Origin: JBNJEM01 sp051745935
GTDB lineage: Bacteria; Planctomycetota; Planctomycetia; Pirellulales; Pirellulaceae
DNA: 5,480 bases
Assembly (NCBI GenBank): GCA_051745935.1
Contig: JBNJEM010000549.1
Span: 1 to 5,480 of the forward strand
Direction of reading: 5' to 3'
Within the stretch, counting starts at the first letter, position 1; the number at the start of each line of letters is the position of its first letter. The notes beneath the pieces were generated by a model that was given only the letters and a program-made list of their open reading frames with translations, was not told the origin of the DNA and made no database searches. Both the position numbers and the translations under genes were made by a program. Positions 1 through 5,480 of this stretch are shown in pieces.

Positions 1-9
1 CCAGCCGGC

Positions 10-939
10 TCATGGGGTGCCAAACCGGCGTACAAAACCCGCGCATTCGGCGGGTTGATCACTGTAGCGGTCGTAAATGCCAATGATGGCGCCATCGTTT
101 GGTTTGATGGACTGGTAGGTTTCGCGGAAGGCTTGTTCCACCCATTGTCGGCGTTCCGACAGACGTCCGGCGGCCAGTATTTTGAATGCGAGGCAGGGCC
201 GGTTGGTTTGGGTCATGGCTTTGAACATCCGCGGGGGATCCATCGGCAGATAGACCTCGCCCACCGGGATTGGTGCCTGGCCGAGCAATCGTTCAAGCTC
301 TTCCTTGCCGCGATGCCGTTCATAGATGCAACACATATAGTAGTCCAAATCCCATCCCTTGGATTCGATTGTGTCCACCACGTCGGGCATATGGGTGGAA
401 ACCCCGACCAACAGGCCGGCGTCGCGAACTCTCTTCAGGTAATCGCGTGCTTCGTCGATTCGTCCCTCTTTGAACAGCCGGTCCGTTACTTCGCCATGGT
501 GAGCAATACCGATGCATCCACCACGCGACAGTTTTTCAATTGTTGATGGTTTGCCCGCCGCGATGGCGATATATTGCATCGCGAGCCCCTGGTCCACGAA
601 CCGCCGATACGTCTCGACCTGGCTTACTCCGGATTGCCAAGTGTTGATTCCCACTTCCTGGCACCGCCGCAGTGTCTTGAAAACCTGTTCCGGGGTATAG
701 TATTCCTTCATCGCCCGATTGACAAAACGCGACAGGTGTGAACCCCCGTTGAATGGATTGGCTCCGCAGATCAGACGTGAAAAGCTGTACTTTCCGATTT
801 GGATCCGAGGCAACGTGGCCGCGGCCGATTCCGCCGAGTCCGCGGATCCCTCGGCTGCCAGCATTGCCGCCGGCATCGCCCCCATCGCTTTGAGAAAACC
901 TCGCCGACCATCTTGCTTTTGTGAGTTGTCATCCAACAT
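10..939 (-). CDS. Tat-exported aldo/keto-reductase-like TIM-barrel protein
   Basis: The protein has 309 residues and a complete stop (TGA at 10-12). I chose the ATG at 937-939 because AGAGGAG lies 8 nt upstream. A longer reading from a TTG at 967-969 would place that ribosome site inside the gene. Residues 11-17 (GRRGFLK) form a twin-arginine motif, followed by a short Ala/Met-rich hydrophobic stretch (18-29) and an Ala/Ser linker with possible signal-peptidase sites around 33-41. Export by Tat to the periplasm or cell surface is therefore likely. The mature part begins with IQIGKYSFSRLICGANPFNG (46-65), which resembles the first strand of aldo/keto-reductase-like barrels. Other recognisable blocks are GINTWQSG (97-104), HHGE (147-150), VGVSTH (178-183) and FKILAAGR (252-259). 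The usual AKR Asp and Tyr positions are not evident: Asn99-Thr100-Trp101 stands where an Asp-Thr-Ala would be expected. Enzyme activity and substrate are unknown. I recognise the family style, not a named gene. Confidence 0.85.
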   Translation of the reverse strand: MLDDNSQKQDGRRGFLKAMGAMPAAMLAAEGSADSAESAAATLPRIQIGKYSFSRLICGANPFNGGSHLSRFVNRAMKEYYTPEQVFKTLRRCQEVGINTWQSGVSQVETYRRFVDQGLAMQYIAIAAGKPSTIEKLSRGGCIGIAHHGEVTDRLFKEGRIDEARDYLKRVRDAGLLVGVSTHMPDVVDTIESKGWDLDYYMCCIYERHRGKEELERLLGQAPIPVGEVYLPMDPPRMFKAMTQTNRPCLAFKILAAGRLSERRQWVEQAFRETYQSIKPNDGAIIGIYDRYSDQPAECAGFVRRFGTP

Positions 940-1030
940 GTTTCCGGCTCCTCTAAATGGCCCTAACAAAACGCTCCGGAGCTGTCACCGCCAAAGGAGC
1001 TTTGGGGAGCAGGCAACAAGTCTTGTTAGC
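940..1030 (-). promoter_or_regulatory. candidate structured mRNA leader before the AKR-like gene
   Basis: This 5' flank holds three close dyads: the 10-bp palindrome GCTCCGGAGC (973-982), a 6-bp stem with 3-nt loop CCAAAG-CTC-CTTTGG (991-1005, minus-strand reading), and AACAAG-A-CTTGTT (1015-1027). On the minus strand CTAACAA (1029-1023) can also pair with TTGTTAG (969-963), closing a domain that ends 8 nt before the ribosome site. GCTCC occurs three times (at 978-982, 996-1000 and 1006-1010) and is complementary to the GGAGC of the Shine-Dalgarno region. The copy in the middle hairpin could extend to about eight pairs (GCUCCUUU with AGAGGAGC, including one G-U). Hairpin formation and ribosome-site masking would be mutually exclusive. 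It matches no riboswitch class I know. Function is inferred from complementarity only. Confidence 0.3.
948..954 (-). promoter_or_regulatory. Shine-Dalgarno site of the exported AKR-like gene
   Basis: The minus strand reads AGAGGAG, followed by 8 nt and then ATG at 939. Sequence match and spacing are near ideal. This decides the start codon in favour of the ATG over the in-frame TTG ten codons upstream. The same GGAGC core is complementary to three GCTCC copies in the leader. Confidence 0.8.
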
Positions 1031-1087
1031 GGCTGTAACTGTTCTCTCGACGAAGATCCCCTCACACGGTCGCCCGCCTCCTGTTGG

Positions 1088-1113
1088 ATCGTCAGTGTTC
1101 CATTATGGACGAT
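1088..1113 (-). promoter_or_regulatory. candidate promoter/operator: dyad over a CATAAT box
   Basis: On the minus strand ATCGTC and GACGAT form a 6-bp inverted repeat separated by 14 bp. Just inside the left arm lies CATAAT (1102-1107), five of six matches to a sigma70 -10 box and itself part of CCATAATGG. No good -35 hexamer is found 16-18 bp upstream. If used, transcription would start near 1095 and give a leader of about 155 nt for the AKR-like gene. An operator overlapping the -10 would suit repression. This is a weak, pattern-based call. Confidence 0.22.
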
Positions 1114-1175
1114 TTGGACGGCGGAAAACATGGGTCGATTGGGCCGCCGAGTGGGTTTTCGAGTGACCGTTGCCC

Positions 1176-1207
1176 TCCGGCCGGAACCAGCTGGCCGGGG
1201 CATGCCC
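1176..1207. repeat. cluster of three adjacent perfect palindromes
   Basis: TCCGGCCGGA (1176-1185), CCAGCTGG (1187-1194) and GGGCATGCCC (1198-1207) follow each other with 1 and 3 bp between them. In addition CCGGCC (1177-1182) and GGCCGG (1193-1198) can form a larger 6-bp stem with a 10-nt loop. No T-tract follows on either strand, so it is not an intrinsic terminator. It could be a protein-binding region or a short structured element. Confidence 0.45.
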
Positions 1208-1248
1208 ATGTACCAGTGGCGATCGGGGCACCCGCGAGGGCTGTTCTG

Positions 1249-1264
1249 ATTCGACGGATCGAAT
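1249..1264. repeat. perfect hairpin ATTCGA-CGGA-TCGAAT
   Basis: A 6-bp stem encloses a 4-nt loop. There is no poly-T on either side, so a terminator role is not supported. It lies about 195 bp downstream of the kinase stop and about 310 bp upstream of the AKR-like start. Role unknown. Confidence 0.4.
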
Positions 1265-1336
1265 GATGGGCGACACTTGTGACGCTTCAGCCGTCCGAAG
1301 TAGGGCTGTGCCGGGCGATAACGGTTTGAAATGTAG

Positions 1337-1355
1337 AAAAAGCGAGAGTCGCGCT
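1337..1355 (-). terminator. weak candidate terminator after the hybrid kinase gene
   Basis: On the minus strand GCGA-CTC-TCGC (1352-1342), alternatively AGCG/CGCT, is followed by TTTTT (1341-1337). It lies about 100 nt beyond the kinase stop. The stem is only 4 bp and the T-tract only five, so it would be inefficient alone. No better stem with a T-run was seen between the two genes. Confidence 0.22.
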
Positions 1356-1457
1356 GATGAGGGACGGGCGTTATATTTCAGGCGGTTGCATTTTTCCGGG
1401 TGGAACGCTGCCCGGCGCAAGCCGTCCTCCCGTTGGTCGGACTCGCGGCGGAAAAAG

Positions 1458-4400
1458 TCATCCGCGACCGGTATAGCGCATCGCTTCTTTCGACTTTTCC
1501 GCATGGTTGGCGATTGTGCGAATCAGTTTGGGGCGGTCGATGGGTTTGGTGAGATAATCATCACAACCGGCGGCTCGACATTTCGCGTCGTCGCCTTCCA
1601 TGGCATGGGCCGTGAGCGCGATGATGGGGCCCGCGTAGTCTGTCTCGCGGAGCTTCCGGGTTGCTGTATACCCATCCATGACGGGCATTTGCATGTCCAT
1701 CAAGACAAGGTCAAAGGGCGTGCCGGCCTCGCGCGCCGCCAGTGCCTTTTCGTAGGCGATTCGTCCATTTTCGGCCAGCGTCACTTCGGCTCCCGCCTTT
1801 CCGAGGACAAAGCTGATCAGGCGTTGGTTGTCCGGACCGTCCTCGGCGAGCAGGATGCGGCAGTCGAGTGGAACGTCATCGGTCGGTTTGATGTGAGCTT
1901 CCGGCTGGGGCGTCATGGCGGCCAGGTCCTCGATCATCGCCACGCCTTCCAGTGGGCCGGTGGCGACGGTCACGCTGAACGTGCTTCCCTTTCCCGGTGT
2001 ACTAGTCACCGAGATATCGCCGCCAAGTGCCTCGGCCAGCCGCTTGCTGATGGTCAATCCCAGCCCCGTGCCGCCGTACCGGCGAGTGGTTGAGGAGTCA
2101 GCCTGAGTGAAGGGCCGGAAGAGCTTGCGGAGCTGTTCTTGGGTCATTCCAATCCCGGTGTCGACGACGTCGCATTGCAGGCAAGGGGGCCTGCCAGTGC
2201 TTCGTACAAGGCGAGTCACCAGTCGCACGCTTCCGGATTCGGTAAACTTGATCGCGTTTCCCGTCAAATTGATGAGGATTTGCCGAAACCGGGTTGGATC
2301 GCTTTGGATGTGTTCGGGAATGGCGCTGGCATACTCGATCTTCAAGGGAATGTTTTTCGCCTCCGCGCGAACTCGCATCAAGGAAGCGACACTCGCGAGC
2401 ACCTGGGTGGGCGAGCAGCTCTTGCATTCCACTTCGAGCTTTCCGGCCTCGATCTTGGACAGATCCAGAACATCGTTGATCAGTTGCAGTAAGTATTCGC
2501 CGTTGCGTTGGATGGTTTGCAGGGCCTCGACGCGCTGAGGTGGCGCCCGATCGAGGCCGGGCTCCCCGAGAAGCATTTCGGAAAAACCGAGAATTGCCGT
2601 CATTGGCGTGCGGATTTCATGGCTCATGTTAGCCAGGAATTCGCTCTTTGCCAGCGTGGCGGCTTCTGCTTGCTCGGTGAATTCCGTTAACGCCTGGTTG
2701 GCCGATTCGAGCGCGGCAATGGTCTCCTTGAGTTCACGCTGGGCCCGTTTCTGCTCGGTGATGTCCTGCAGTTGTTCGACCATCATTTTAGTTTGTCCCG
2801 AATCATCCAGGATTGGGATACTTGTCGCGCGGATCCATCTTTTTCTCTCCGGTAGAAACCGTTCGTGCGACACAACCTCCCTGCGTTCAAAAGCCCCGGC
2901 GGTGACACAATCCGGGCATGGTGAGTTTCGGCCGAGCAGGGTGAAGCATTTTCTTCCAAGCACTTCGTCGGGAGATTTCCCGACTAATTCGTACCCGGCC
3001 TTGTTATAGGCAATGACCCTATGATCGCGGTCTTGGAGCGCGACGACATCCGGAATGCCGTCAAGTATCGTGCGCAAGAGGGTGGTTTGTTCAGCGAGTT
3101 CAGCTTCGGTTCGCTTGCGGTCCGTGATGTCGGTTGTTCTCCCGCATATCTTGACGGACCCGTCGGGGCCGGCCACCGCGACACCGCGGGAATGCACCCA
3201 TTTGATGGTACCATCAGAGAGAGCGAGGCGATATTCGATTTCCGCGACTTTGCCAGGCTCTTGCAAAGCCGCTTGGAACTTGGCCCGCACGGCTGGCAGA
3301 TCCGCCGCGTGGACGAATGAGAAGTATGTCTCGAAATCGTTGCCGATGGTTCCCATTTCCAGACCGAGAAACGCGTCGACCTGATCTGTTATCCATTGGT
3401 CCAGTAACGCACCGGTCTTATCGATCCGGTAGCTCCAAAGAATATCGGTAATGGTTTCCGTGAGCTCGCGCATTTTGCCATAGCTGGCGTCGAGTTCGGC
3501 GTTCCTGATCCTCAACGTCTCTTCAGCTTGTTTGCGCGCCGTGATGTCGCGCATGGTCCCAACGATTCTCGCGTTTTCACCATCATCGCCTGGTTTAAGC
3601 GTTACAGAGAGTGAAGCGGTCCTTTTCTCGCCGCTCTTATTGATCAGATCCACTTCGTAATCATTAATGGTTCCGTGTTGCTCCACCGATCGCAGCAATC
3701 TTCGCCGCTGTTCTGGCTGGGAATACGGAATCGCCATGTCCCGGCCCAGCATGTCTTCCCGCGAGTAACCCGTCAGCTCCTCGACGGAAGGGCTGATTTC
3801 GATGATTCGACCCGTAACCGCGTCTATTTCAGCGTAAACGTCCTTGATGGTTTCGAATATCCGGCGATGTTTCACCTCGCTGTATCGCAACGCCTCCTCT
3901 GCCCGTTTGCGCGCGGTGACGTCCGATTGGGTACCGCTCATGACCAGCGGTCTTCCATCGTCGTCCCACCTGCTAACCTGACCGCGATCGTGGACCCAGA
4001 TCCAGGATCCATCCTTGTGCCGCAGTCGATACTCGCAGTCGTAAAACTTGTTCTTGCCGGCAAAATGCCGTTGCAAGGTGGATTCGACTCGGCTGCGGTC
4101 ATCGGGATGGATTCGGTTGAACCACCGCTGTCTCGTTGGGCAATTCAAATCGAGCAAATCATAACCGATGATTTCGGCCCAGCGTTGATCGAAAACCGTC
4201 TGCCCCGAATTGATATTCCACTCCCAGGTGCCGGCGTTCGTCCCCTGTATAACGTTAGTCAGTTTTCTCTCTGAATATTCAATCTCCTTGAAAGCCCGCG
4301 CGGCTGTATTGGCAATCCGTGCGAATTCCATGATGGTGTATTCATGTGCGTTCAAGCGAGGATCATCTCCGTCCTTGCTCTGGAGCCCGCCCATGAGCCC

Positions 4401-5246
4401 GTCAATCTCCGCGTGCATTTGACGCACCAGACGTCGCGACAAGACCATCATGCCCGCCAATACCAGCCCGCCCAGGCTCATGATGGTTGCTACTTCACTG
4501 ACCAGATATTGTTGCCGTCGCGCCCGTATGGTGTCGATGGCGGCCTCGATATCGTCCAGGTAGAGCCCGGCTCCCACGACCCATCCCCAGTCTTCCACGC
4601 CGCGGGCGTAAGAGATTTTCTCCACTTCATGTCCCACACTGGGCTTGTTCCATACGTAGGATACGAACCCGCCCCGCGGCTTACGGGCCGCTTCGATGAG
4701 TTTCCGAACCAGTTTGACGCCATTACGATCGGTCAGTTCCAGGATGTTTTGTCCGATCAGGTCCGGCCGGGTACGGTTGACCAACGTCACCCCCGTGTAG
4801 TTCTGGACGAAGATGTATCCTTCTCCGTCCGCGAACGAGACGGCATTCAGACGGTGCTTTAGTTCCTCCTTGATTTCCGCTTCCGTCCTGCCTTTTTTCC
4901 CCAGCCGCCGCCGCTCGTACGCGATTTGATCCATGGCCTGGTCGACCATGTTCACAATTTCTCGCTTTTTTTGATGCATCGTCTCACGTCGCAGCCGCTG
5001 CAAGTCGGCCTGGTACTCCCGCCAGGATTGAAAAAGCAAGGCGACCGTGAAGCTAAAGACAAGGGCGAGGATGCCGAGCCGCAGGTTACGCCCCACCAGC
5101 CTGGCGAGTTCGACGGTTTGGGTCGGCCAGGTCCTCTGGAGGATGGACTTCAGCTTGGTTAAGGCGCCACGCAAGGGTCCTCCGGCGCTCGTATGTGGGT
5201 GCATCTCTTGCTCTTTCGTTAGCCCCCAGCTCATCTTCCCTGCCAT
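1458..5246 (-). CDS. hybrid sensor histidine kinase: Cache, four PAS, HisKA, HATPase_c, receiver
   Basis: The protein has 1262 residues, ATG at 5244-5246 and TGA at 1458-1460. TM1 is about 55-73 and TM2 about 251-270. Between them lies a periplasmic single Cache (sCache_2-type) domain with GEGYIFVQ (141-148), GGFVSYVW (192-199) and WGWVVGAGLYLDD (220-232). A helical linker with EFARIANTAARAF (307-319) follows. Four PAS/PAC modules span roughly 328-450, 455-578, 592-716 and 722-838. Each ends in a D-[IV]-T motif with an RK/QK-rich signalling helix, and the first and third look like the PAS_3 type. HisKA has NMSHEIRTPM with phospho-acceptor His876. The ATPase has NLTGNA (N-box, 993-998), DTGIGM (1029-1034), LFRPF (1042-1046) and GGTGLGL (1058-1064). 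The receiver has acidic Glu1135-Asp1136, phospho-acceptor Asp1184, Thr1212 and Lys1234. It should autophosphorylate in response to an extracytoplasmic ligand and cytosolic PAS input. There is no HPt or output domain, so phosphate must pass to partners elsewhere. No clear ribosome site precedes the ATG; in-frame ATGs at codons 5 and 15 are alternatives. Confidence 0.93.
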   Translation of the reverse strand: MAGKMSWGLTKEQEMHPHTSAGGPLRGALTKLKSILQRTWPTQTVELARLVGRNLRLGILALVFSFTVALLFQSWREYQADLQRLRRETMHQKKREIVNMVDQAMDQIAYERRRLGKKGRTEAEIKEELKHRLNAVSFADGEGYIFVQNYTGVTLVNRTRPDLIGQNILELTDRNGVKLVRKLIEAARKPRGGFVSYVWNKPSVGHEVEKISYARGVEDWGWVVGAGLYLDDIEAAIDTIRARRQQYLVSEVATIMSLGGLVLAGMMVLSRRLVRQMHAEIDGLMGGLQSKDGDDPRLNAHEYTIMEFARIANTAARAFKEIEYSERKLTNVIQGTNAGTWEWNINSGQTVFDQRWAEIIGYDLLDLNCPTRQRWFNRIHPDDRSRVESTLQRHFAGKNKFYDCEYRLRHKDGSWIWVHDRGQVSRWDDDGRPLVMSGTQSDVTARKRAEEALRYSEVKHRRIFETIKDVYAEIDAVTGRIIEISPSVEELTGYSREDMLGRDMAIPYSQPEQRRRLLRSVEQHGTINDYEVDLINKSGEKRTASLSVTLKPGDDGENARIVGTMRDITARKQAEETLRIRNAELDASYGKMRELTETITDILWSYRIDKTGALLDQWITDQVDAFLGLEMGTIGNDFETYFSFVHAADLPAVRAKFQAALQEPGKVAEIEYRLALSDGTIKWVHSRGVAVAGPDGSVKICGRTTDITDRKRTEAELAEQTTLLRTILDGIPDVVALQDRDHRVIAYNKAGYELVGKSPDEVLGRKCFTLLGRNSPCPDCVTAGAFERREVVSHERFLPERKRWIRATSIPILDDSGQTKMMVEQLQDITEQKRAQRELKETIAALESANQALTEFTEQAEAATLAKSEFLANMSHEIRTPMTAILGFSEMLLGEPGLDRAPPQRVEALQTIQRNGEYLLQLINDVLDLSKIEAGKLEVECKSCSPTQVLASVASLMRVRAEAKNIPLKIEYASAIPEHIQSDPTRFRQILINLTGNAIKFTESGSVRLVTRLVRSTGRPPCLQCDVVDTGIGMTQEQLRKLFRPFTQADSSTTRRYGGTGLGLTISKRLAEALGGDISVTSTPGKGSTFSVTVATGPLEGVAMIEDLAAMTPQPEAHIKPTDDVPLDCRILLAEDGPDNQRLISFVLGKAGAEVTLAENGRIAYEKALAAREAGTPFDLVLMDMQMPVMDGYTATRKLRETDYAGPIIALTAHAMEGDDAKCRAAGCDDYLTKPIDRPKLIRTIANHAEKSKEAMRYTGRG

Positions 5247-5281
5247 TTATACCCGGGGCAAAACCTGGTTTCCCTTTCCGA

Positions 5282-5290
5282 AGGATAGCA
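5282..5290 (-). promoter_or_regulatory. weak extended -10 element for the kinase gene
   Basis: The minus strand reads TGC-TATCCT, a TGn extended -10 with four of six matches to TATAAT. No -35 box is recognisable at 16-18 bp. A start near 5275 would give a leader of about 28 nt. Low-confidence pattern match. Confidence 0.2.
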
Positions 5291-5336
5291 CAAGGCTCTT
5301 GCCCTACCCGAAAGGATTGCGTGTCCCTCGTTTGCG

Positions 5337-5348
5337 AAAACGCGTTTT
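5337..5348. repeat. perfect 12-bp palindrome AAAACGCGTTTT, possible operator
   Basis: A perfect 12-bp dyad lies 90 bp upstream of the kinase start codon, near the middle of the region up to a possible divergent start at 5457. Symmetric sites of this size are typical of dimeric regulators, but no regulator family is indicated by the sequence itself. Confidence 0.4.
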
Positions 5349-5456
5349 GGCAATCAGGTATGTTGGGCCGGTACAGTGGCGCGGATTGTGCCGCCGAGGT
5401 TTTTCCCGTTAACCCCACCAAGGTGCGGGGGCGGCTAAAGACGCTGGGGGCTCGGT

Positions 5457-5480
5457 ATGTGGAACGACTTGCGTGAATTC
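5457..5480 (+). CDS. possible 5' end of a divergent gene, cut by the window edge
   Basis: ATG at 5457-5459 opens a frame reading MWNDLREF that stays open to the window end. A GGGGG run lies about 7 nt upstream and could serve as a weak ribosome site. Eight codons are too few to identify a product. MWxDLR-like beginnings occur in some MacB-type permeases, but this resemblance is not evidence enough for a name. It may be chance. Confidence 0.2.

Larger units (their letters stand above)
970..1457. other. long intergenic spacer without a credible gene
   Basis: Between the kinase stop and the leader of the AKR-like gene I see no reading frame with a ribosome site and protein-like composition. The open frames here are short, rich in Arg, Pro and Ser, and resemble no family I know. 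The stretch contains many short perfect inverted repeats: 973-982, 991-1005, 1015-1027, 1176-1185, 1187-1194, 1198-1207 and 1249-1264. It has no tRNA, rRNA, CRISPR or insertion-sequence signature that I can recognise. It probably holds the end of the kinase transcript and the promoter and leader of the downstream gene, and may include decayed sequence. Confidence 0.55.
5247..5456. other. upstream region of the kinase gene
   Basis: I see no convincing gene here. Besides the 12-bp palindrome and the extended -10-like site listed separately, the minus strand contains nested inverted repeats close to the start: GAAAGG (5278-5273) with CCTTTC (5315-5310), enclosing CAAG-AGC-CTTG (5301-5291). If a gene starts at 5457 on the plus strand, this is a divergent promoter region. 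Confidence 0.45.

Noticed and set aside
940..969. TTG start giving ten extra N-terminal residues to the AKR-like protein
   Set aside because: The strong AGAGGAG site would lie inside the gene and is ideally spaced for the ATG at 939. The extension also moves the Tat motif further from the N-terminus.
985..1209. 74-codon minus-strand frame in the spacer
   Set aside because: There is no ribosome site before its ATG, its N-terminus is low-complexity and Arg-rich, and it ends within the candidate leader. A real small gene cannot be fully excluded.
1381..1402. Hairpin CCGGG...CCCGG near an A/T-run downstream of the kinase
   Set aside because: On the minus strand the stem is followed by A residues, not T, so it is not an intrinsic terminator for the kinase. 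No plus-strand gene would use it.
1103..1504. 133-codon minus-strand frame starting inside the kinase and running into the spacer
   Set aside because: Its composition is Arg/Ser/Pro-rich, it has no recognisable domain, and it starts inside another gene's conserved 3' end.
1170..2093. 307-codon plus-strand open frame antisense to the kinase 3' end
   Set aside because: It overlaps the receiver and ATPase coding region, whose conserved motifs are on the minus strand. The plus-strand translation resembles no family I know.
3675..4274. 199-codon plus-strand open frame antisense to the PAS region
   Set aside because: It is a shadow of the PAS coding sequence, which has clear PAS/PAC motifs. There is no independent evidence for it.
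5270..5345. Possible cyclic-di-GMP (GEMM-I) riboswitch, because of GCAAAC and ACGCAA on the minus strand
   Set aside because: The spacing, the P1b hairpin and the tetraloop receptor of that class are absent. Only short fragments match.
5086..5421. 111-codon minus-strand frame upstream of and overlapping the kinase start
   Set aside because: It starts at TTG, overlaps the kinase in another frame and has no recognisable domain.

Overview
The window is a moderately GC-rich piece of bacterial chromosome with two convincing genes, both on the minus strand. The organism cannot be named from this sequence. The mix of a Tat-exported aldo/keto-reductase-like protein, a large PAS-rich hybrid kinase and long spacers would fit a Planctomycetota-like or other environmental bacterium with a large genome. 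This is an inference from gene style only.

Reading along the minus strand, from right to left in window coordinates: (1) 5247-5480 is a non-coding upstream region with a perfect 12-bp palindrome, a weak extended -10-like site and possibly the first codons of a divergent plus-strand gene at the right edge. (2) 1458-5246 encodes a 1262-residue membrane-bound hybrid histidine kinase. Its order is TM1, a periplasmic single Cache domain, TM2, a helical linker, four PAS/PAC modules, HisKA, HATPase_c and a receiver. (3) 940-1457 is a spacer of about 520 bp without a credible gene. It is rich in short perfect dyads, and its last part looks like a structured leader for the next gene. (4) 10-939 encodes a 309-residue protein with a twin-arginine signal and an aldo/keto-reductase-like TIM-barrel domain. 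Its ATG start is fixed by a good Shine-Dalgarno sequence.

The kinase should sense a small extracytoplasmic ligand through Cache and cytosolic cues through its PAS modules, then pass phosphate from His876 to Asp1184. It has no HPt and no DNA-binding domain, so its output partner must be encoded elsewhere. Nothing in the sequence shows that it controls the downstream exported protein. The 520-bp gap and the separate leader argue against a tight operon. The points most worth a second look are the anti-Shine-Dalgarno repeats and dyads before the exported protein, the apparent loss of the AKR catalytic residues in that protein, and a Cys-x9-Cys-x2-Cys motif in the fourth PAS module of the kinase.
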